A stretch of DNA of 64,000 nucleotides. Source: Lacrimispora defluvii (GTDB lineage: Bacteria; Bacillota; Clostridia; Lachnospirales; Lachnospiraceae). Position 1 is the first letter of the stretch; each line of letters opens with the position of its first letter. The position numbers and the translations under genes are program-made. Location of the stretch: assembly GCA_013036995.1 (NCBI GenBank), contig JAAOXG010000020.1, positions 293,378 through 357,377 on the forward strand. Direction: 5' to 3'. Below, piece after piece: positions 17,381-25,706 of this stretch. A model generated the notes under the pieces. That model worked only from the letters and a program-made list of their open reading frames with translations. It was not told the DNA's origin and did not search any database.

Positions 17381-17929
17381 ATGAAGATTCGAGTTTTATA
17401 TGAAGACAACATCAAAAACGGTCACAAGAACTACACCACAATTGAAATTCCAGATGGAGATTACAGCGTTATGCTGGACATTGACTATGAGCAACGTCTT
17501 GCAGAGGCAAAGCCCGAAAAGAAAGCAGAAGTACAGCGTTGTAAGACTTTACAGGAAATGTTCGACCTAATGAATTCCAAAGAATACAATCACTGGCGCC
17601 GCTATCATAGGCATCTTGGCAATCCGAAGACTCCATATCGTAAAGATGATCAGGCTGAGGATGAAACTGATGTTATGGATACATTTGCAGATAACTCTCA
17701 AGAGATAGAGCGTTCTAACCAATACGAGTACGAGGATGTTTGTAAATGGATACGCACGGTACTCGGTAAAAAAGAAGATTGGGCGGATATGTTTATCGCC
17801 GTTCGTATAGACGGTATGTCAATCCGTGAATATGCCAGCTCTATAGGTGCTGATGAAAATAACATTACTCAGAAGTTAAAACGAGCAACAAAAAAATTGG
17901 AACAAGAATATAAAAACCGTCAGATTTGA
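17381..17929 (+). CDS. Sigma-70-like (region 4) regulatory protein
   Basis: 182 residues. The C-terminal third (WADMFIAVRIDGMSIREYASSIGADENNITQKLKRATKKLEQEY) has the region-4 HTH of small sigma-like factors common in Clostridia prophages and ICEs. The N-terminal half (MKIRVLYEDN...GDYSVMLDIDYEQRLAEAKP) is an unassigned charged domain. The ATG at 17381 follows GGAAAGGAAT; frames extending further upstream run through the terminator and are not credible. It is the first gene of the phage early region. Whether it binds RNA polymerase is unproven. Confidence 0.8.
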   Translation: MKIRVLYEDNIKNGHKNYTTIEIPDGDYSVMLDIDYEQRLAEAKPEKKAEVQRCKTLQEMFDLMNSKEYNHWRRYHRHLGNPKTPYRKDDQAEDETDVMDTFADNSQEIERSNQYEYEDVCKWIRTVLGKKEDWADMFIAVRIDGMSIREYASSIGADENNITQKLKRATKKLEQEYKNRQI

Positions 17930-17952
17930 CCTTCTCCCAAGGCTACCAGGTA

Positions 17953-17986
17953 GGAGGTCAAGACCTCCAAAAAAATTTAAGGAGGT
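17953..17986 (+). promoter_or_regulatory. Possible Shine-Dalgarno switch before the antirepressor gene
   Basis: GGAGGTC (17953-17959) pairs with GACCTCC (17962-17968). The same ACCTCC is equally complementary to the ribosome-binding site GGAGGT at 17981-17986, eight bases before the start codon. Two mutually exclusive hairpins could therefore expose or hide the site. Confidence 0.5.
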
Positions 17987-17993
17987 AATTCTG

Positions 17994-18785
17994 ATGGAAT
18001 TACAAATTTACAAAAATGTAGAGTTTGGCTCTGTACGCACTGCAATTATTGGTGGTCAACCACATTTTGTCGGTAAGGATGTAGCTGAAATCCTTGGATA
18101 TGCAAACACAAAGGATGCTATCTCATCTCATGTTGATGAAGAGGACAAGGCCATAATCCAAAGGTCGGAAAATGCGACCTTAGAAATTCCGAATAGAGGA
18201 TTAACAGTAATTAATGAATCCGGTCTTTACAGTCTTATTCTCTCAAGTAAGATGCCAAATGCTAAAAAGTTCAAACGTTGGGTTACAAATGAGGTGCTCC
18301 CTGCTATTCGCAAGCATGGTATCTATGCAACTGATGATTTAATTGCCAATCCCGACCTTGCAATTGCAGCCTTTACTGCTCTTAAAGAAGAACGAGAGAA
18401 GAACAAGGAACTTAGGGCAGCAGTTGCGATTGGACAGCAGCAAATTGCAGAGATGAAACCAAAAGCTACTTATTATGACGTGGTTCTTAAATGTAAGGAT
18501 GCTGTAAACATCTCCGTTATTGCCAAAGACTACGGTTGGAGTGCTATCCGCATGAATGAATACCTTCACGAAAAAGGAATCCAGTTCAAGCAAGGTGATA
18601 TTTGGCTTTTGTATCAAAAATATGCTCCCAATGGATACACCAAAACCAACACTCACATTTATGAAGATAGCAAGGGGATAAAGCATACGAAAGTTCATAC
18701 CAAATGGACGCAAAAAGGCAGACTCTTCATCTATGAGCAGATGAAGGCCAGCGGTATCTACCCACAGATTGAGATGGAGGTGTAA
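17994..18785 (+). CDS. Phage antirepressor with Bro-N and KilA-C/ANT domains
   Basis: 263 residues. The Bro-N domain spans about residues 1-112 (FVGKDVAEILGYANTKDAISSHV, LTVINESGLYSLILSSKMPNAKKFKRWVTNEVLPAIRKHG). A coiled segment (about 125-155) leads to a C-terminal ANT domain (VSVIAKDYGWSAIRMNEYLHEKGIQF...WTQKGRLFIYEQM). Such proteins bind DNA or repressors and act in prophage induction. No cognate repressor gene is visible upstream. Confidence 0.92.
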   Translation: MELQIYKNVEFGSVRTAIIGGQPHFVGKDVAEILGYANTKDAISSHVDEEDKAIIQRSENATLEIPNRGLTVINESGLYSLILSSKMPNAKKFKRWVTNEVLPAIRKHGIYATDDLIANPDLAIAAFTALKEEREKNKELRAAVAIGQQQIAEMKPKATYYDVVLKCKDAVNISVIAKDYGWSAIRMNEYLHEKGIQFKQGDIWLLYQKYAPNGYTKTNTHIYEDSKGIKHTKVHTKWTQKGRLFIYEQMKASGIYPQIEMEV

Positions 18786-18786
18786 T

Positions 18787-19326
18787 ATGTGTAAAAAAAT
18801 TAAAAAGCCAGACCAATGGGTTTATGTCATTGAAAAATGCAATAACCAAGTAAAAATTGGGGTTTCAAAGGATTATATAGAAAGAATTAACTATCTAGAA
18901 AGAACAGGTGGATTTTGTGCTACAAGATATATGGCTTTAGGACCTTATCAGAACGGATATGAAGTAGAAAGCAAAATTTTATCCCAACTAAAGGAATTAA
19001 GAATTATTGGAGAGTGGCATTTAGTTTCTTATGAATACGCTGTAACCACAGCGAAAGAAGTCGCGAAAGAAATAGGAAACTCTGATGTGATTGAAGTTTT
19101 AGATTCAAAAGATTTAATTGAATTAGTAGATGAGCTATTTCCACTTAAAGCAAGCGTTACTAATGATGAACATTTGCAAGATACGATCATCACAGGGTTC
19201 GTTGATGAAAAAAGTGTGTTGTGGCTTGAAACAGATGAATGTGGGCTGTTTTTACCAGAATTTTTAATGAGTTTTCTTAGAGTAGAGGAATTATTTAGAG
19301 GGGGTAGCTGTGATGAACATAAATAA
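18787..19326 (+). CDS. GIY-YIG family protein (T5orf172-like)
   Basis: 179 residues. WVYVIEKCNNQVKIGVSKDYIERINYLERTGG matches the T5orf172/MUG113 branch of the GIY-YIG nuclease fold, with variant VYV and KIG elements and a conserved R in ERI. A helical region with EWHL follows. The C-terminal part is acidic and unassigned. GATGGAGGTG, at the end of the antirepressor gene, is its ribosome-binding site; the next gene overlaps its end by 17 bases. Nuclease activity is possible but unproven. Confidence 0.78.
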   Translation: MCKKIKKPDQWVYVIEKCNNQVKIGVSKDYIERINYLERTGGFCATRYMALGPYQNGYEVESKILSQLKELRIIGEWHLVSYEYAVTTAKEVAKEIGNSDVIEVLDSKDLIELVDELFPLKASVTNDEHLQDTIITGFVDEKSVLWLETDECGLFLPEFLMSFLRVEELFRGGSCDEHK

Positions 19327-19744
19327 ATTCAATGCTGAAGGATACTATGACCCTACTCCCCATGAAGCACTAAGTAATATAGTAAAAAAGGAAAAGGCAG
19401 CGTCAAAACCTGCCTTCCGTCCTTTGGTTTATATATGCGCCCCTTTTCACGGAGCTGTTAAAGAAAATGTATTAAAAGCCACTCAGTTTGCAGAATTTGC
19501 TTTCAAACGTGGATGTATCCCGCTGACCCCGCACCTTCTATTCCCTTTCATGGATGACAGTAATGAGAAAGAACGTGATCTTGCTATTTTCATGGACATC
19601 ATTCTTATGGGCAAGTGCCAGGAAGTCTGGGTACTTGGTGATGTTATCTCAAAAGGCATGAGTATTGAAATAGAAAAGGCAAAGAAACGTAGACAACCGG
19701 TCAGATATTTCAATAAGGATTTTGAGGAGGTAGAGGCTTTATGA
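19310..19744 (+). CDS. DUF4406-type protein (deoxyribosyltransferase-like fold)
   Basis: 144 residues. VYICAPFHG near residue 40, ATQFAEFAFKRGCIPLTPHLLFPFM and CQEVWVLGDVISKGMSIEIEKAKKRRQPVRYF are the core of DUF4406, a relative of nucleoside 2-deoxyribosyltransferases frequent in Firmicutes phages. A role in nucleotide metabolism is a guess from the fold. Confidence 0.85.
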   Translation: MMNINKFNAEGYYDPTPHEALSNIVKKEKAASKPAFRPLVYICAPFHGAVKENVLKATQFAEFAFKRGCIPLTPHLLFPFMDDSNEKERDLAIFMDIILMGKCQEVWVLGDVISKGMSIEIEKAKKRRQPVRYFNKDFEEVEAL

Positions 19745-19812
19745 AAAAAATAAAGGCAATACGGTCAAGATTTGAACATGGACAAAGATCTCGTTTGAAA
19801 GGAGGTTATTAA
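19741..19812 (+). CDS. Small basic peptide, 23 residues
   Basis: An ATG overlapping the previous stop (ATGA) opens a 23-residue frame, MKKIKAIRSRFEHGQRSRLK plus three residues, ending two bases before the VapE-type start. Its last codons contain the GGAGG that serves the next gene. Strongly basic. It may be only a coupling device that keeps ribosomes moving into the helicase gene. Confidence 0.4.
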   Translation: MKKIKAIRSRFEHGQRSRLKGGY

Positions 19813-19813
19813 G

Positions 19814-22162
19814 TTGAGAAAATTAGCCATTGCTTATGGGAACAGCCGACAGGCAAAGAAGTGGGTCAACAAAGAAATCACTTTTGATGCGCTAAAAGAT
19901 AGATTGAAGACTCCAATTAGAACCACGGAATCAGCTGAAGAATATGCCAAGTTCAGTAAAGGTCAAAAGGATAATGCAAAAGACCATGGTGGCTTTGTTG
20001 CAGGTGTATTAAAAGGTGGTCGCAGAAAAAACGACACTGTGGAACTTCGATCAATGATTGCTTTAGATGGTGACAAAATTAATAAAGAATTTCTTGAAAA
20101 CTATGAATCGAATGCTGCATATACCTCTGTTCTTTATTCAACCCATAGTAGCACAGAAGAAAATCCACGGGTGCGTCTTATTTTTCCCCTAACAAGAGAT
20201 GTAACCTCAGAGGAATTTGTAGCAGTTTCAAGATATTTAGCACAGATGCTTGGCATGGATTATTTCGATGAATGCTCCTATCTACCAAACCAGCTGATGT
20301 ACTGGCCAAGCACTCCATCTAACGGAAAATTTGTATATAAGGAAGTAGATAAGAATTGGCTTAACCCGGATGAAATATTAAATGCTCACCCTGAATGGAC
20401 AGATCCTACGAGGCTGCCGACTTCATCCAGGGAGAGCAAGGCAAATACAGTAGCAAATCAGAAAGTGCAAGACCCTCTTGAGAAGGACGGCATTGTCGGA
20501 CTTTTTAACAGGGTTTATTTCCCTATATCAAAAGCAATCGATGCGTTTCTGTCTGATGTATATGAGCCGACAGAAAACGAGAATAGGTATCACCTTATCG
20601 AATCAAGCAGTATGGCAGGTGTTGAAATCAAAGAAGGTGGCAAGTTCGTGTACAGCCATCATGCCAAGGATCCGGCATACCTAAAATTATGCAATGCCTT
20701 TGACATCGTTCGTATCCATAAATTTGGTGATGAGGATGATAAGAAGTCCTTTAAGAATATGTGTGATTTTGCCATGAAAATTGATGAGGTAAAAGTCTTT
20801 GCTACCAATGAAAAACTTGCAGAAGCTGAAGTGGATTTCACTGACAGTGGAGATGATTGGAAATCAAGACTGAGGTATCAGCCTAGATCAAGTTTACTGG
20901 AAAACAGCGTATACAACTTAAACCTTATTCTTAATCATGACCCCGATTTCAAGAACTTTGCATATAACGAGCTGTCGAACCGTATCCAGGTCACGGGATC
21001 ACTACCATGGGAAAGACCAGAAGGTAACGTATTTTGGAGAGATGCCGACACAGCCCAGCTTAAGTCCATTATGGATATTCGCTACCTTCCGTTTTCAAGC
21101 AGAAACCACGATGTTGCATTTACTAAGGTTGCTGATGATAGAAGATTCCATCCTATAAGGGATTACCTTGATTCCCTTCCTGCCTGGGATGGAGTAAAGC
21201 GTGTAGAAGATATTTTTATCAAATATCTCCAGGCAGATGATACCGAGTATATACGCACAGTGACCAGAAAGACCTTTGCAGCGGCTGTTGCACGTATATA
21301 TGTTCCTGGAATTAAGTTTGACTGTGTTCCTGTGCTTGATGGTGATCAGGGTATTGGGAAAAGCACCATCATTAAAGACCTTGTAACAGCAGAATTCTAC
21401 TCTGAAACATTATCTCTTACGGATATGGATGATAAGTCTGGTGCTGAAAAACTGCAGGGATTCTGGGTGGTTGAAATCGGTGAACTTGCTGGAATGAAGA
21501 AAGCTGATATTGAAAAAGTAAAAGCGTTCCTCTCTACATCAGATGATAAATACAGACCGTCCTATGGAAGAGTTGTAGAAAGTCATCCTAGACAGTGCAT
21601 CGTCATTGCAACGGTAAATGGAGAGCGTGGATATTTACGTGACATCACAGGAAACCGCCGCTTTTGGATTATTAAGGTACATCAGAAAAAGCAGAAGAAG
21701 ACCTGGAATTTTACTGAAGCATATAGGCAGCAGTTCTGGGCCGAAGCTAAAGAAATATGGAAATCGGGTGAAAAACTGTACCTCGAGGGTGATGTTTTAG
21801 AGGAGGCTGAAAAAGCACAGAAAGGTGCGATGGAGGCTGATGAGCGTGTTGGCATGGTTGAAGAATACCTAAATACTCTACTTCCAGATGATTGGGATAG
21901 TATGGACTTATTTGCCCGTAGGAATTACCTAAGCGGTAGCGAATTTGGTGGAGCTAAGCATACAGGTACTGTTGCACGAACATCTGTAAGCAATGCGGAA
22001 ATTTGGTGTGAATGCTTTAATCGTAGTCTCCCAGAATTAAAGACTACCGACAGTTATCAGATTGCAGCACTTATGTCTCAGATTGCCGGTTGGGAACGAA
22101 CCAGCAGTATTAAGCGTTTGCCGATTTATGGTAGACAGCGACTATATCATTATGGCGGATAG
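19814..22162 (+). CDS. VapE-family primase-helicase
   Basis: 782 residues. The C-terminal half is the virulence-associated E (PF05272) P-loop ATPase: Walker A GDQGIGKST at 510-518, Walker B-like GFWVVEIGEL, RPSYGRV and the arginine-rich ITGNRRFWII. The N-terminal half resembles a primase-like domain seen in phage and PICI replication proteins (LRSMIALDGDKIN, YSTHSSTEENPRVRLIFPL). It would initiate replication of the element. Start is TTG at 19814 behind GGAGG. No DNA polymerase gene accompanies it. Confidence 0.92.
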   Translation: MRKLAIAYGNSRQAKKWVNKEITFDALKDRLKTPIRTTESAEEYAKFSKGQKDNAKDHGGFVAGVLKGGRRKNDTVELRSMIALDGDKINKEFLENYESNAAYTSVLYSTHSSTEENPRVRLIFPLTRDVTSEEFVAVSRYLAQMLGMDYFDECSYLPNQLMYWPSTPSNGKFVYKEVDKNWLNPDEILNAHPEWTDPTRLPTSSRESKANTVANQKVQDPLEKDGIVGLFNRVYFPISKAIDAFLSDVYEPTENENRYHLIESSSMAGVEIKEGGKFVYSHHAKDPAYLKLCNAFDIVRIHKFGDEDDKKSFKNMCDFAMKIDEVKVFATNEKLAEAEVDFTDSGDDWKSRLRYQPRSSLLENSVYNLNLILNHDPDFKNFAYNELSNRIQVTGSLPWERPEGNVFWRDADTAQLKSIMDIRYLPFSSRNHDVAFTKVADDRRFHPIRDYLDSLPAWDGVKRVEDIFIKYLQADDTEYIRTVTRKTFAAAVARIYVPGIKFDCVPVLDGDQGIGKSTIIKDLVTAEFYSETLSLTDMDDKSGAEKLQGFWVVEIGELAGMKKADIEKVKAFLSTSDDKYRPSYGRVVESHPRQCIVIATVNGERGYLRDITGNRRFWIIKVHQKKQKKTWNFTEAYRQQFWAEAKEIWKSGEKLYLEGDVLEEAEKAQKGAMEADERVGMVEEYLNTLLPDDWDSMDLFARRNYLSGSEFGGAKHTGTVARTSVSNAEIWCECFNRSLPELKTTDSYQIAALMSQIAGWERTSSIKRLPIYGRQRLYHYGG

Positions 22163-22173
22163 AGAACACAAGA

Positions 22174-22308
22174 ATGCGACACAACACAACTTTTTCCCTT
22201 ATATTCAAAATGCTTTTTCTTAAAAGTAGATAGTAAATAACCGTGAGCGTATACGCGCGTTAGTAAATATAGGGGAATGGTTGTGATTTTGTGTTTCTTG
22301 TGTCGCAT
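22174..22308. repeat. Repeat-rich spacer after the primase-helicase gene
   Basis: Three nested symmetries are present. ATGCGACACAA at 22174-22184 recurs inverted at 22298-22308. TAGTAAATA occurs directly at 22231-22239 and 22261-22269. Between those lies a perfect 10-bp palindrome GCGTATACGC at 22247-22256. The position behind a replication gene suggests an origin or operator (inference). Confidence 0.55.
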
Positions 22309-22319
22309 GGGAGGAAAAA

Positions 22320-22604
22320 ATGACTGAAAAATATATAGAGAAAAAACTTGTAGCAGCAGTTAAAGACATGGGAGGTATTGCACTGAAGTTTGTAAGTCCT
22401 GGAGTTGATGGTGTGCCAGACCGCATTGTACTACTTCCTATGGGGAGAATGGCATTTGTTGAGTGTAAAGCAACGGGAAAAAAGATGCGCCCTATACAAG
22501 AAAAAAGAAAGAAACAACTGGAGGTATTAGGTTTTTCGGTTTATTGCTTAGACAGTGTAGGGCAGATTGGAGGGGTGCTCAGTGAAATCAACAATAAGAT
22601 GTGA
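22320..22604 (+). CDS. VRR-NUC domain nuclease
   Basis: 94 residues, a stand-alone VRR-NUC (PD-(D/E)xK fold): EKKLVAAVKDMGGIALKFVSPGVDGVPDRIVLLPMGRMAFVECKATGKKMRPIQEKR. D of VPDR and E-x-K of FVECKA are the expected catalytic residues. Common in phage replication modules next to SNF2 helicases. The next gene begins inside its last codons. Confidence 0.93.
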   Translation: MTEKYIEKKLVAAVKDMGGIALKFVSPGVDGVPDRIVLLPMGRMAFVECKATGKKMRPIQEKRKKQLEVLGFSVYCLDSVGQIGGVLSEINNKM

Positions 22605-23091
22605 TTGGTGCGGCAAAGAGATTTCAAGATACCCATCACAAATAAAAAAGCATAATTTTTGTTCTCGCAAGTGTTTATCCGATTTTAGCAATAAAAGTAT
22701 AAACCCTACTGGATATTATGAACTCAAAGACTATACAAATATGGCAGAGCATCTCTCAGAGTTAAATCGCAAGTTGAACCCAACAAAGATGACGAAAGAG
22801 ATGAGAGCAAAAATGAGAAAAGTTAGGCTAGGCACAGGTGAAGGAAAAACATATACAAAATACTATGGGAGACATGCTCATAGGGTGGTGGCAGAACAAA
22901 AACTTGGTAGAAAATTAAAAAAGAATGAGGTTGTACATCACATTGACGGCAATCGAAGAAATAATAATCCTGATAACTTGATGGTTTTCTCGTCAAGTGC
23001 TGATCATATGAGATATCACGTACAAATAAAAAAGTTTTTTGAAAAAGGAGAAATACCACTAAAGATAGTGAAGGAGGTGATGCCCTTATGA
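22582..23091 (+). CDS. HNH endonuclease
   Basis: 169 residues. An N-terminal zinc ribbon (CDWCGKEI...CSRKC) is followed by the HNH core VVHHIDGNRRNNNPDNLMVFSS, as in free-standing homing-type endonucleases. Start taken as GTG 22582 behind GGAGGGG. It separates the VRR-NUC gene from the SNF2 helicase, genes that are usually adjacent in phages, so it may be an inserted homing gene. Confidence 0.85.
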   Translation: MKSTIRCDWCGKEISRYPSQIKKHNFCSRKCLSDFSNKSINPTGYYELKDYTNMAEHLSELNRKLNPTKMTKEMRAKMRKVRLGTGEGKTYTKYYGRHAHRVVAEQKLGRKLKKNEVVHHIDGNRRNNNPDNLMVFSSSADHMRYHVQIKKFFEKGEIPLKIVKEVMPL

Positions 23092-24445
23092 TGTTCAAAG
23101 CATATGACTATCAAAAATTTTGTATCGATTATATCGAAAAAAATGAGATATCAGCCCTGTTTTTGGACATGGGTTAGGTCTTGGAAAAACTGTTATTACC
23201 CTGTCTGCTATTTATGACCTATGCCTTGATAATTTTGAAATAAGAAAGGTCTTGGTCATTGCGCCACTTCGAGTAGCAAGGGATACTTGGCCTTCTGAAA
23301 TAAAAAAGTGGGAGCATTTGAAAGGTCTATCCTATTCTGTAGCCGTTGGAACAGAAAAAGAAAGAATTGATGCTCTTATGACAAGATCAACAATGTATAT
23401 CATCAATCGTGAAAATGTGGATTGGCTTGTAAATAAGAGTGGTATCCCATTTGATTTTGATATGGTGGTCATTGATGAGTTATCATCCTTTAAATCCTAT
23501 GGTGCTAAAAGGTTTAAAAGTCTACTAAAAGTAAGGCCATCTGTTAATAGAATTGTAGGTCTTACAGGAACTCCATCGAGTAATGGCTTAATGGACTTAT
23601 GGGCAGAGTTTCGCATTCTAGACTTAGGTCAAAGACTTGGCAGATATATCACTCACTACCGCAATACTTACTTCACTCCGGATAAACGTAATGCACAGGT
23701 TATATTTTCATATAAGCCATTACCTGGTGCTGAGGATAAAATTTATAAGCAGATATCTGATATTACGATTTCCATGAAATCCATAGACTATCTTAAAATG
23801 CCTGAATGCATCGTAAATGAAGTGTCTGTTTATCTGAATGAAAAAGAATGGAACATATACTCTAAATTTAAAGATGATATGGTCACGAAATTAGGTGATG
23901 AGGAGATTGATGCAGTCAATGCCGCAGTGCTTTCAGGAAAACTTCTACAGATGGCAAACGGTGCTGTCTATGATAGTGAAAACAAGACACATATCATCCA
24001 TGACAAAAAACTTGATGCACTGGAAGATTTAATTGAAGGTGCAAATGGCAAACCTGTCCTTGTTGCATATTGGTTCAAACATGATTTAGAGAGAATTAAG
24101 AATAGATTTCCGGTGAGGCAAATAAAAACATCGAAGGATATTGAAGATTGGAATGATGGCAATATCCCTATCGCTGTGATCCATCCAGCAAGTGCAGGAC
24201 ATGGTCTTAATCTTCAAAGCGGTGGTTCAACACTTATTTGGTTCGGACTTACTTGGTCATTGGAGTTATATCAGCAAACCAATGCCAGACTTTACAGGCA
24301 AGGTCAAAACGAGACGGTTATTATCCATCACATAATTACCAAGGGTACTATTGACGAAGATGTAATGACTGCTCTTACAAGAAAAGAAGAGACACAAGCC
24401 TCCCTTATTGATGCTGTAAAAGCAAAGCTGGAGGTGATGCGATGA
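23088..24445 (+). pseudogene. SNF2-family helicase, frameshifted in the Walker A region
   Basis: The first frame begins at ATG 23088 with FKAYDYQKFCIDYIEKNEISALFLDMG and hits TAG at 23175-23177. The remainder continues in the next frame from about 23171 (GLGKTVITLSAIYDL) to 24445 with SNF2/DEAD landmarks: VIDELSSFK, LTGTPSSNGL, and the helicase C-terminal LIWFGLTWSLELYQQTNARLYRQGQ. Around the break the DNA reads GGTTAGGTCTT, consistent with a 5-base partial duplication. An in-frame TTG at 23252 could start a protein lacking Walker A, which should be inactive. A sequencing error cannot be excluded. Confidence 0.85.
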
Positions 24446-24666
24446 CCACACCTTATGAAAACTTAGCCAATGCCATCATTTTAATGGCAGTTAAAGATTA
24501 TAGGTCTGCGTTAAAGAAACTTAAAAAGCGTCCAAACTATGAGCCGGCTAAATTAATGAAAAACGAGGTGGAGAGGTTCTTCCGCTCTGATTGGTATAGA
24601 GAACTTACCTCTGTTGATGGGAACATCCTAATCAAAAAATTAAAATCGGAGGTAAGAGAGATATGA
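24442..24666 (+). CDS. Hypothetical phage protein
   Basis: 74 residues, charged and helical, no recognised domain; a DWYRELT segment lies near the C-terminus. It overlaps the helicase stop (ATGA) and the start of the next gene by four bases, so it is part of the early/middle operon. Proteins of this size occupy the same place in many clostridial prophages. Confidence 0.75.
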   Translation: MTTPYENLANAIILMAVKDYRSALKKLKKRPNYEPAKLMKNEVERFFRSDWYRELTSVDGNILIKKLKSEVREI

Positions 24667-25088
24667 AAGTAAAGGAATATTTACACCAAGCTTACAGGCT
24701 TGATAAAAGAATACAATCAGACATCGAAGAAATGGAATCCTTAAGAGAAATGGCAACAAGTGTATCATCACCAAGTTGGGATGAAAAAGTTCAAACCTCA
24801 CAAAATGCCGATGCCAAGTTTGTAAGGTGTTTGGAGCGGATTATGGATTTGGAAAGAAAAATAAACACGGAAGTAGATAATCTTGTAGCACTCAAGGAGC
24901 AGATAAGGCGTGTTATAAACGAGATTGCAGACACTGATGAGCGCATGGTATTACGGTATCGGTATGTCCATAACCTAACCTGGGAGCAAATTGGCGATGA
25001 ACTTAATGCCGATAGAACAACAGTCTACAGATGGCATAATGCAGCTCTTAACCATGTAACTCTTCCTAAGGACCCTATTAAAATATAG
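24663..25088 (+). CDS. Sigma-region-4-like late control protein (DUF1492/ArpU type)
   Basis: 141 residues. An N-terminal coiled coil (about 1-80) precedes IADTDERMVLRYRYVHNLTWEQIGDELNADRTTVYRWHNAALNHV, a sigma-70 region 4-like HTH. In related phages proteins of this type sit just before the HNH/terminase genes and activate late transcription. The triple TTGCA repeats right downstream are candidate binding sites. Confidence 0.85.
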   Translation: MKVKEYLHQAYRLDKRIQSDIEEMESLREMATSVSSPSWDEKVQTSQNADAKFVRCLERIMDLERKINTEVDNLVALKEQIRRVINEIADTDERMVLRYRYVHNLTWEQIGDELNADRTTVYRWHNAALNHVTLPKDPIKI

Positions 25089-25150
25089 CTTGCACAACTT
25101 GCAACACTTTGCAACAAGATACCACTATTGCATTTGTGTTAGTATATAAT
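25088..25150 (+). promoter_or_regulatory. TTGCA repeats and possible late promoter
   Basis: Immediately after the late-control gene, TTGCACAAC, TTGCAACAC and TTGCAACAAG follow in tandem, and a TATAAT box lies at about 25144-25149. No good -35 is present at normal spacing, as expected for an activator-dependent promoter. Function is inferred from position. Confidence 0.45.
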
Positions 25151-25171
25151 CAGCAAAATAGAATATTTACC

Positions 25172-25204
25172 AAGCCTTGTGGGAATTCCTCGCAGGGCTT
25201 TTTC
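25172..25204 (+). terminator. Terminator-like hairpin before the late genes
   Basis: AAGCCTTGTGGGAATT pairs imperfectly with CCTCGCAGGGCTT and is followed by five T at 25199-25203. It lies between the putative late promoter and the HNH gene, so readthrough control is possible. Confidence 0.6.
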
Positions 25205-25229
25205 TATGCCCGGAAAGCGAGGTGAAATG

Positions 25230-25589
25230 ATGCCCAAAAGACCAAAGCGACCGTGCAGTACCCCAGGTTGTCCTAACCTAACCGATGGGAGGTACTGTAA
25301 GGACCATAGAGTAGTAGAGCGCAGGCGCTACGATAAATTTGAACGTTCACCGGATGTCAATAAAAAGTACGGTAGAGCATGGAAGAGAATCCGTGACAGA
25401 TATGCCAGGGAACATCCTTTGTGTGAGATGTGTGAGAAAAACGGACGGCTTACCTCTGCTGAAGAAGTACATCACATCCTCCCCATTTCTTTAGGCGGTA
25501 CGCATGACAAAAGTAATTTGATGTCTTTATGTAAGTCCTGCCACAACAAGATACATTTAGAAATTGGTGATAGACAGATTAGAAAGTGA
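25230..25589 (+). CDS. Phage HNH endonuclease (terminase-associated)
   Basis: 119 residues. A zinc knuckle (CSTPGCPNLTDGRYCKDH) precedes YGRAWKRIRDRYAREHPLCEMC and the HNH core VHHILPISLGGTHDKSNLMSLCKSCHNKIH. HNH proteins of this type lie beside terminase genes in cos-type siphoviruses and are needed for packaging in HK97. The ATG at 25230 is preferred over 25227 for its spacing to GAGGTG. Confidence 0.92.
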   Translation: MPKRPKRPCSTPGCPNLTDGRYCKDHRVVERRRYDKFERSPDVNKKYGRAWKRIRDRYAREHPLCEMCEKNGRLTSAEEVHHILPISLGGTHDKSNLMSLCKSCHNKIHLEIGDRQIRK

Positions 25590-25706
25590 GTCAGGGGCGG
25601 TTCAAATCTCTACACCTTTTATAGCGGACAACGGCCTGGGGTCTTGCGTGTAAAAATCAGAAATCAAAGGGGGTATTAAAGACTTTTAGAAAAGTGAGGT
25701 GGAAAA
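25590..25706. other. Candidate cos region
   Basis: This 117-base gene-free stretch between the HNH and small-terminase genes includes GGGGCGGTTCAAATCTCT near 25594 and several G-rich blocks. In HNH-terminase phages the packaging site lies in this position. The nicking site itself cannot be identified by eye. Confidence 0.35.

Noticed and set aside
23165..23180. Programmed frameshift in the SNF2 helicase
   Set aside because: There is no slippery heptamer at the break; a small insertion explains it better.
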